Origin: JBGOTP01 sp041476545
GTDB taxonomy: Bacteria; Acidobacteriota; Vicinamibacteria; Vicinamibacterales; CAVVIG01
DNA: 13,572 bases
NCBI GenBank assembly: GCA_041476545.1
Contig: JBGOTP010000113.1
Coordinates: 1 to 13,572 of the forward strand
Reading direction: 5' to 3'
Shown here: one piece after another, positions 6,929-11,511 of the stretch
How the letters are laid out: the number at the start of each line of letters is the position of its first letter
How positions within the stretch are numbered: the stretch's first letter is position 1
Notes under the pieces: generated by a model
What the model saw: only the letters and a program-made list of their open reading frames with translations
Database searches by the model: none
What the model was told of the DNA's origin: nothing
Position numbers and translations under genes: made by a program

Positions 6929-7501
6929 ATGCGACGCGCAATTCAATCTCTTCTGTTGTCCACGGTCATCGTGGTGATGTGCGCACCGGCGCAGGTACGC
7001 GCCGATGGGTTTATCAGTCCATGGACGGGTGCGAATGTGGGGCACAGTCCGTCGAGTGGACGCGCAAGCGTCGGCGTCAGTGCCGGCTACATGGGTGCGG
7101 GGACGATTGGCGGTGAATTCGACTTCGGCTACTCCCCGAACTTCTTCGGCCAGAGCAGCGTCATCGGCCGCAACAGTGTGCTGAGCACCATGGGGAATCT
7201 CATTGTCGGGATACCGATCGGTGGCATGCACGGCCCGGGCTTCCGCCCATTTGTCGCCACAGGTTTCGGTCTCATCCGTACTGATATCGACGGCCGCCTC
7301 GGGGCAGGCGCTGTCAGGAATAACGACCTGGGCTTCAACGTCGGGGGAGGCGTCATGGGCTACTTCAACGATCACTTCGGCCTCAGGGGTGATGTACGTT
7401 ACTTCAGGAATATCAGAGACAACAGCACGGCCAATAACCTCAACCTCAATCTCGGCGAATTCAGCTACTGGCGAGCGGCGATGGGAATTGTCCTGCGGTA
7501 G
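6929..7501 (+). CDS. Secreted outer-membrane beta-barrel protein
   Basis: The 190-residue product starts at an ATG with AAAGGAG well spaced. Residues 1-25 are a signal peptide cleaved after QVRA. The mature part is Gly/Ser/Asn-rich with alternating hydrophobic strands ending in aromatics: ASVGVSAGYMGAGTIGGEFDFGYSP, STMGNLIVGIPIG, FRPFVATGFGLIRTDI, DLGFNVGGGVMGYFNDHFGLRGDVRYFRNI and FSYWRAAMGIVLR. This is the eight-stranded small-porin pattern (OmpA/OmpW-like, DUF-type porin family) with the typical long-FGLRGDVRYF strand. The last residue is Arg rather than the usual Phe, so the BAM signal is atypical. A strong hairpin follows and a palindrome precedes; it is probably a monocistronic unit. 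Confidence 0.85.
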   Translation: MRRAIQSLLLSTVIVVMCAPAQVRADGFISPWTGANVGHSPSSGRASVGVSAGYMGAGTIGGEFDFGYSPNFFGQSSVIGRNSVLSTMGNLIVGIPIGGMHGPGFRPFVATGFGLIRTDIDGRLGAGAVRNNDLGFNVGGGVMGYFNDHFGLRGDVRYFRNIRDNSTANNLNLNLGEFSYWRAAMGIVLR

Positions 7502-7512
7502 CTGGGAACAGA

Positions 7513-7553
7513 CGGCTCAGGGTACCGGCCATGAACTGGCCGGCCCTGAGCCG
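7513..7553. terminator. Strong 17-bp hairpin between convergent genes
   Basis: CGGCTCAGGG (7513-7522) pairs with CCCTGAGCCG (7544-7553), and inside CCGGCCA (7525-7531) pairs with TGGCCGG (7537-7543) over a five-base loop, with only a two-base bulge at 7523-7524. It starts 12 bases after the beta-barrel stop and faces the convergent zinc-ribbon gene, so it probably stops transcription of the barrel gene despite having no T-tract. Confidence 0.75.
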
Positions 7554-7637
7554 CGCGTGCACCGAGGTTCGTCGTGGCGCCGGCGTGACAACGCGGACCG
7601 CCGGGCCGCCATCCGCTCGTGTGAACCGCCAAGACAG

Positions 7638-7844
7638 CTAGTAGTAGTACGCTCGCGCGGTGAAGGTGTGTCCACACTCATTGCATCGAACCCAGGGGTC
7701 CGCGTCGCACGTATGCAGGCGCATGGTCTCGATCGACGTGACGTCGTCGCTGAAGCACCGCGGGCACGTGTTGGTTGTGTCGTAGTCCATTGGTACAGAG
7801 ACGTGAACTTCGGGTGCAGTCGGCGGGACAAATGGTCGTGGCAT
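7638..7844 (-). CDS. Zinc-ribbon microprotein
   Basis: A 68-residue cytoplasmic protein with two Cys pairs: CPRC (Cys27, Cys30) and CNECG (Cys54, Cys57), 23 residues apart, the typical layout of a small zinc ribbon; Cys46 is an extra, probably non-ligand cysteine. After the ribbon comes HTFTARAYYY, an unusual Tyr-rich tail. The start is well supported: GGAGGAG lies two to three bases before ATG 7844. Zinc ribbons of this size bind RNA, DNA or protein partners; no function can be given. It points against the beta-barrel gene and away from the membrane microprotein. Confidence 0.8.
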   Translation of the reverse strand: MPRPFVPPTAPEVHVSVPMDYDTTNTCPRCFSDDVTSIETMRLHTCDADPWVRCNECGHTFTARAYYY

Positions 7845-7969
7845 GTCTCCTCCAGGCGGACGTATCGGGCACGGAGTCGCGCGTCAAGAATCCGCCAGGC
7901 CTGCAAAACCAGCGCCGGTCCTCAGAGATGGGTGTGTGCGGGAACCGAGGAGAGCGCAGCGGGTGCTGT

Positions 7970-7985
7970 ACTGACAGACGTCAGT
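7970..7985. promoter_or_regulatory. Inverted repeat ACTGAC-N4-GTCAGT, possible operator
   Basis: ACTGAC at 7970-7975 and GTCAGT at 7980-7985 are perfect reverse complements around AGAC. The site lies in the divergent 278-base region between the zinc-ribbon gene and the membrane microprotein gene. TGAC/GTCA half-sites are common in TetR- and GntR-type operators. No regulator gene is in the window, so the assignment is tentative. The rest of the gap shows nothing else. Confidence 0.4.
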
Positions 7986-8122
7986 TTCACCGCCGCCGTG
8001 TCACTTCTGTGTACACACTTCCCTGCCAGCCGAGCCGCCGGCGCCTCGCTTTGGCCTGTTGATGTCGTGCGCGAAGGAAAGAGGAGCGGTCATCGTGGGA
8101 TGCTAGAATTTCAGGGGAGACC

Positions 8123-8308
8123 ATGGGCCGTTTGTTGATGGTCGATGCTGCGACGTTCAGTGCCGGATTCCTGCTGGGATTGGTCTTGGCCGTCCAGGGT
8201 GCGTTCGTCGCCTTCTTCTTCCATCTGCGCAGGCAGACCAGGGTCGCCGCCGACCACGAGCTGGATACGGAGTGGTCCGATCTCCAGCGAGACCCCAGGA
8301 ATGCCTGA
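8123..8308 (+). CDS. Single-helix membrane microprotein (predicted)
   Basis: A 61-residue open frame with AGGGGAGA five to eight bases before its ATG. Residues 10-34 (ATFSAGFLLGLVLAVQGAF and on) form one hydrophobic helix rich in Gly, then an Arg-rich HLRRQTR stop-transfer segment and an acidic, soluble tail DHELDTEWSDL. The charge pattern suggests N-out/C-in anchoring. It has no recognised family. The good ribosome site, the coherent hydrophobic helix and the spacing make it likely to be real, but with only 61 residues this remains moderate. A TAGAAT at 8104-8109 lies close upstream but would leave a very short leader. Confidence 0.55.
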   Translation: MGRLLMVDAATFSAGFLLGLVLAVQGAFVAFFFHLRRQTRVAADHELDTEWSDLQRDPRNA

Positions 8309-8341
8309 CGGCGACACCCTCGCTGACCGGTTGCGGCCTTT

Positions 8342-8522
8342 CGCATCCGTTATTGTGTGTCCCCAGCCCATTGGCCATGGTTCGGCCGTCAGGATCGATG
8401 CTTCCCCGGCTCGTTCGTCACCAACAGTCCACGTGCACCGGTTTTTCCGCTGTGGCAGGCGTCGCCCGCGGCCGGGCAGCCACTGAACGGCCGTCAGACG
8501 ACTGCTAACGGCGCAAGGCAGC
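8342..8522. repeat. Copy A of a diverged ~180-bp direct duplication
   Basis: Bases 8342-8522 align with 8591-8772 (offset 249-250). The best part, 8393-8522 against 8642-8772, matches at roughly 75% of positions by hand, including GATCGAT, CGGCTCGTT, CGGCCGGGCA and AACGGCGCA. It lies in the 8309-9021 stretch, which holds no gene I can support: open frames there have no ribosome site or recognisable motif. Offset 249 preserves frame in one reading, but neither strand gives a convincing protein. Confidence 0.75.
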
Positions 8523-8572
8523 TGCCCGACATGGCTTGCTCAGCGTCGGAAGAGGCTGACCCCCCGTTCCGC

Positions 8573-8589
8573 GTCCGTTGGTCACGGAC
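8573..8589. repeat. Hairpin between the two copies of the direct duplication
   Basis: GTCCGT at 8573-8578 pairs perfectly with ACGGAC at 8584-8589 over the five-base loop TGGTC. It directly precedes copy B at 8591. Confidence 0.5.
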
Positions 8590-8590
8590 C

Positions 8591-8772
8591 CGCGTCCGTT
8601 TGTGCGTGTTTCCCGTCCATCGGCGGTGGATTGGCCTCCACGATCGATTCCTTCGCGGCTCGTTCCCCACAAGCAGGACGCGTACAGCCGTCTTTCCGCC
8701 GCCGCAGACGTCGACGGGCGGCCGGGCACCCACTGATCGGTAGCCGGACGACTGTCAACGGCGCAGCGCAGC
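8591..8772. repeat. Copy B of a diverged ~180-bp direct duplication
   Basis: Second copy of the unit at 8342-8522, starting CGCGTCCGTT and ending GGCGCAGCGCAGC. Substitutions are spread over the whole length with few indels, so the duplication is not recent. It may be a duplicated structured RNA, a decayed coding repeat or a duplicated regulatory block. Confidence 0.75.
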
Positions 8773-8875
8773 GCCTCGCAGGCCCTCGCCCCTGCCGTCT
8801 ACCATCCCGGAACGTCGTTTCGTTGCCGTTGGGACGCGTTCCCTCTTCGTTGGCGTGTCTTGCTGTGCGCGTTGT

Positions 8876-8893
8876 TCTGAAAATTGTTTCAGA
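8876..8893. promoter_or_regulatory. AT-rich 18-bp dyad TCTGAAA-N4-TTTCAGA
   Basis: TCTGAAA (8876-8882) and TTTCAGA (8887-8893) are perfect reverse complements around ATTG. The patch is clearly AT-richer than its surroundings and lies 129 bases before the hypothetical gene at 9022. It could be an operator of that gene or a weak hairpin. Confidence 0.4.
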
Positions 8894-9021
8894 GGAATTT
8901 CATGCAGCCTTCACGACTTCTGGCGACCCTCCGATTCACGATAGCGGCGTAAGAGCGCGCTGAGCCCTCGGCCCTATGGCCCTGAGCCCTGTCTCGCAAT
9001 GCACTCCAAGAGGTGCCGCGC

Positions 9022-9804
9022 ATGCGAAGGACCGCCATACGTCAGTACGAGATGTTCGTCAGGGTTCGTGATTTCGGAGAGGCACACCATGACCTGTTCC
9101 CGGAATCGAGCGGAGCCGCGGAGGCGCTCGCTGCGATCGCAAAGGCTGTAGCTCAGGTGAGCGAGCACGCCGTCACGATGCAGTCGACGATACGAGGGGG
9201 GACGGCTGCGAAAAAGACGGCGCGCGAGGCGCTGGAGGATCGTCTCGCCGCCATCGGCCGGACCGCACGTGTGATCGCCGACAAGACTCCCGGCTTCGAC
9301 GAACCATTCCGTCGTCCGCATCGACGGCAGCTGGATCAAACGCTCCTCACCTCGGGACGCGTTGCCGTCCGCGGCGCGGAGCAGTGTGCGAGCCAGTTCG
9401 TCGCGCGGGGCATGCCGCCAACCTTCGTCGGGGAGCTTCGCGAACTGGTGGACAGGTTCGAGGAGGCGATTCGCGGCCGGGAGTCGGTGAAGGCACGCCG
9501 GGCCGGCTCGAACGCGGCGGTGGCAGGGGCGTTGGCGTCGGGGTTCGCCGCGCTGCGTACACTCGACGTCATCCTGGACAACCAGCGCGATGTGGATCCG
9601 ATGACGCTCGCCGTATGGCGGCGCGCGCGGCGGGTTGACTATCATCGGCGTGCGAAGACCGCGACCGACGCGCCCCTCTCTGTGCGCGTTGTGTCGGCGT
9701 CTGCACTCCCAGAGCCGCGGGCGCTTCCCATGCCGAACGACTCCATGACGGAGTTATCGTCGCGTCGCGGCCTGCGTGGCTTCGACGAACGGAGATTACG
9801 GTAG
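9022..9804 (+). CDS. Conserved-looking hypothetical protein, helical
   Basis: A 260-residue, Ala/Arg-rich, mostly helical cytoplasmic protein. It begins MRRTAIRQYEMFVRVRDFGEAHHDLFP, continues through AEALAAIAKAVAQVSEHAV, ALEDRLAAIGRTARVIADKTPGF, QTLLTSGRVAV, QFVARGMPPTFVGELRELVDRFEEAI and AALRTLDVILDN, and ends in a basic, disordered-looking tail from about residue 200 (MTLAVWRRARRVDYHRRAK onward). I believe proteins of this pattern recur in Acidobacteriota, often near mobile or repeat-rich areas, but I know no function. ATG 9022 is chosen because AAGAGG lies eight to nine bases upstream; a GTG at 9013 is the alternative. No signal peptide, metal site or nucleotide motif is visible. Confidence 0.75.
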   Translation: MRRTAIRQYEMFVRVRDFGEAHHDLFPESSGAAEALAAIAKAVAQVSEHAVTMQSTIRGGTAAKKTAREALEDRLAAIGRTARVIADKTPGFDEPFRRPHRRQLDQTLLTSGRVAVRGAEQCASQFVARGMPPTFVGELRELVDRFEEAIRGRESVKARRAGSNAAVAGALASGFAALRTLDVILDNQRDVDPMTLAVWRRARRVDYHRRAKTATDAPLSVRVVSASALPEPRALPMPNDSMTELSSRRGLRGFDERRLR

Positions 9805-9823
9805 AATGTCTGCCCATCAGGAG
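9802..9823 (+). promoter_or_regulatory. TAGAAT -10-like element and Shine-Dalgarno of the truncated secreted gene
   Basis: TAGAAT (9802-9807) overlaps the stop codon of the previous gene, and AGGAG (9819-9823) lies six bases before the ATG at 9830. TTCGAC at 9781-9786 is a poor -35 at 15-base spacing. The intact start signals contrast with the loss of the gene body. Confidence 0.35.
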
Positions 9824-9829
9824 CACATC

Positions 9830-10039
9830 ATGAGTCAACAGCGCGGCGTGATCGCGACGTTCTTCGTGTTCGTGAGTGCTTACGTGTTTGCCGTCTCGGG
9901 CACGCTCACCGCACAGGCCGCGGCCTCCCCGACTCTCGGCGCGGCCGTCTCGAACGCGCCCTCGAGCGCGAGGCGCACGTCGCGGATGTCGCCCGCGCGC
10001 TGCTTCGGGTCCTTCCGCAGGCACACGCGAATGGCCTGA
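9830..10039 (+). pseudogene. Truncated secreted-protein gene: signal peptide joined to antisense kinase sequence
   Basis: From ATG 9830 the frame encodes MSQQRGVIATFFVFVSAY and continues to SGTLTAQA, a textbook signal peptide with a good ribosome site. After about residue 31 (base ~9922) the sequence is antisense to the kinase fragment and the frame closes at 10039 with arginine/serine-rich residues of no protein character. The simplest reading is that a secreted-protein gene lost all but its start when a recombination placed kinase sequence there. The original protein cannot be identified. A real 69-residue chimeric peptide could still be made. Confidence 0.6.
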
Positions 10040-10519
10040 GTGACGCGGGCGGGGACCATGGGCGGAAGCGCGTCGAAGTCCGGCTCCCGCTGTAAGACTT
10101 TCGAGAGCGTCATCGACACGTCTTCGTCTTCGAACGCCCGCCGGCCCGTGAGCATCTCGTACAGCACGGTGCCAAACGCCCAGATGTCCGCTCGCTTGTC
10201 CACCGTCTTGCCACGCGCTTGTTCCGGCGACATGTAGGCCGCGGTGCCGAGGATCATGCCAGCCTGCGTCATCGCGGGTGTCGTGATCGTCGGAGACTGG
10301 CTGCAGTTTCCCCTGCCTGCCCCACCTGTCCCACCAGCCCCAACGCCCGAAGTCGAGCACCTTGACCATGCCGTCGGCGTGGACCTTGATGTTCGCGGGC
10401 TTCAAATCGCGATGGATGATGTTCTGCTCATGCGCGGCTTCGAGGGCATCCGCGATCTGCTTCGCGATCGGCAACGCCTCGTCGAGCGGCAGCCACGCGA
10501 TCGATCTGCCGAATTCCCG
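9922..10519 (-). pseudogene. Serine/threonine kinase C-lobe fragment, frameshifted, without N-lobe
   Basis: On the minus strand the Hanks-kinase C-lobe is in order: LPLDEALPIAKQIADALEAAH, HRDLKPANIKV (about 10420-10389), VLDFG (about 10362-10348), then in another frame MILGTAAYMSPEQARG, DIWAFGTVLYEMLTGRRAF and LRKDPKQRAGDIRDVRLALE. A frameshift lies between DFG and the activation-loop end, in a G-rich 9-nt repeat. A second is likely near 10495, where ADR and IAWLPLDEAL are one base out of phase. There is no glycine loop, lysine or alpha-C glutamate, and no start codon context. Sequence similarity ends at FETAAPRVGE, where the signal-peptide remnant begins. It follows the nucleotidyltransferase stop by about 25 bases. 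It is a remnant, and its extent matches what the kinase gene at 11512 lacks. Confidence 0.85.
10310..10341 (-). repeat. G-quadruplex motif / degenerate 9-nt tandem repeat at the kinase frameshift
   Basis: On the minus strand four G-runs of 4, 3, 4 and 4 are separated by loops of 5, 6 and 6 bases, fitting the G3+N1-7 quadruplex rule. The runs also form a degenerate 9-base tandem repeat (GGGGCTGGT, GGGACAGGT, GGGGCAGGC). It sits directly after the DFG codons, where the reading frame of the kinase fragment changes. Confidence 0.65.
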
Positions 10520-10544
10520 TCCTTGTGGCGACGAGGCCGCAGAC

Positions 10545-11123
10545 TCAGGCCCGGCGGGCGGCGGCCTCCGCCCGAGCGAGGAGGTCGGCGAGGCCGAGAC
10601 GATCGGCGCGATCTCGAAGATAGTCCCGGTCCAACGCGTCACCCTGCACCAGCAGAATGCCCAGCACATCGCGCCACTGGCGGTCGGAGACCTCGTTTCC
10701 CTTGCGAAACCAACGCAGCTTCTGCAGCAGAATATCCTCGGGCGTGTAGGCGTAGAGATAGCCGTCGGGGTTGGCCGTCACCTGGATCCGTAGCCGTCGA
10801 TTCATCTGTTCCTCGTCAAGGGGCGACTCGCCCATGATGAACAGGTCGACTTTGATGGCGCTCGCCCGATGGAAGACATTGACGCTCGACCGCTCGCGAA
10901 CCGCTCGGGCGACCGCCAGATCGTCGACGTCGAACTCGCCGCGCATGGCATCGGTGACCCGGCCGACGTCCGACGCGTCCATCGCGACCACGATATCGAC
11001 GTCCAGGGTGGACCGCGGCTCCCCGCTCATCAAGCTGGCGAGCGAGCCTCCGACCAGGTAACGCAATTCGCACGATTCAAGAATCTGCGCGACACTGAGC
11101 GCGACGGCGACCGGGTCGCTCAC
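10545..11123 (-). CDS. MNT-fold nucleotidyltransferase of a two-gene module (AbiEii/DUF6036-like)
   Basis: The 192-residue protein shows YLVGGSLASLMSGEPRSTLDVDIVV (22-46): the GG-S motif plus Asp41-x-Asp43, and a third likely carboxylate Asp93 in IKVDLF. YTPEDILLQKLRWFRKGNEVSDRQWRDVLGIL (127-157) is the conserved P-E-D-x2-x-K / R-x2-D helical block of AbiEii/AbiGii-toxin and DUF6036 nucleotidyltransferases. Such proteins transfer nucleotides to tRNA, protein or unknown substrates; several are toxins of type II/IV-like toxin-antitoxin pairs. The GTG at 11123 shares GTGA with the stop of the upstream 98-residue gene, so the two are translationally coupled. The kinase fragment follows its stop. 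The catalytic carboxylates look intact. Toxin function is inference. Confidence 0.85.
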   Translation of the reverse strand: MSDPVAVALSVAQILESCELRYLVGGSLASLMSGEPRSTLDVDIVVAMDASDVGRVTDAMRGEFDVDDLAVARAVRERSSVNVFHRASAIKVDLFIMGESPLDEEQMNRRLRIQVTANPDGYLYAYTPEDILLQKLRWFRKGNEVSDRQWRDVLGILLVQGDALDRDYLRDRADRLGLADLLARAEAAARRA

Positions 11124-11416
11124 GACGGCCCGCGAAGGTCAGGCAGTTGCGCGGCATCGGGATAGAGGCGCCGAGCCGTGTCCACGCCGAGCAGGATGGC
11201 GGCCAGGCGCAGGAAGCACTCGCGTTCGGCGGCCTCGGGATGGCGACGGCGAATTCCGGCCAGCGACAGATCCATCACCGCGCGGGTGGTGTCGCTGACG
11301 AGGCGCAATCGCTCGAGCGGCGAGAGCCGCCGCCACGCATCGACCTGGCGCTGCTCGATGTCGGCCGTGGTGTCGGCAGCGAGAACCGCCCTGTGGGGTG
11401 CGGACGTGTGGTCCAC
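11120..11416 (-). CDS. Small partner protein of the nucleotidyltransferase module
   Basis: A 98-residue, helical, Arg/Ala/Leu-rich protein with no recognised domain: DTTADIEQRQVDAWRRLSPLERLRLVSDTTRAVMDLSLAGIRRRHPEA is followed by ERECFLRLAAILLG. Its stop overlaps the nucleotidyltransferase GTG by four bases. GTG 11416 is preferred to ATG 11449 because a perfect TATAAT (11428-11423) lies just upstream of 11416 and would put the transcript start at or next to that GTG. The longer frame would have to span the promoter. It resembles the small upstream gene seen next to related nucleotidyltransferases (recollection of arrangement, not a search). It could be an antitoxin, adaptor or the substrate of the transferase. 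Confidence 0.75.
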   Translation of the reverse strand: MDHTSAPHRAVLAADTTADIEQRQVDAWRRLSPLERLRLVSDTTRAVMDLSLAGIRRRHPEAAERECFLRLAAILLGVDTARRLYPDAAQLPDLRGPS

Positions 11417-11422
11417 CGCGCC

Positions 11423-11428
11423 ATTATA
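11423..11428 (-). promoter_or_regulatory. Perfect TATAAT -10 box of the two-gene module
   Basis: On the minus strand TATAAT ends six bases before the GTG at 11416, so the initiating base would fall at the start codon, indicating a leaderless mRNA. A -35 at 17-18 bases (CCGTGGT region) is weak. A full consensus -10 is conspicuous in this GC-rich sequence. Confidence 0.6.
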
Positions 11429-11511
11429 GAGCGCGCATGCGAACACCACGGCGCCGAGCCCGTGGAGTGAGGTACGACGGACGAGCCGAGGCAGCGCCTA
11501 CGGCTCGCCCG

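Noticed and set aside
8357..8743. 128-residue plus-strand frame covering both repeat copies
   Set aside because: It has no ribosome site, a Pro/Arg-rich composition and a stop in copy B where copy A is open. The minus-strand 79-residue frame was equally unconvincing, so the duplication is treated as non-coding.
8876..8893. LexA (SOS) box
   Set aside because: The dyad is TCTGAAA/TTTCAGA, which does not match the usual CTGT-N8-ACAG or GAAC-N4-GTTC forms.
9805..10540. Insertion sequence as the cause of the rearrangement
   Set aside because: No transposase, terminal inverted repeats or target-site duplication is visible at the fragment ends.
9569..10669. A 366-residue minus-strand frame read as one protein
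   Set aside because: Only its middle part is kinase-like. It begins inside the nucleotidyltransferase gene and ends antisense to the 9022 gene, so it is remnant plus shadow.
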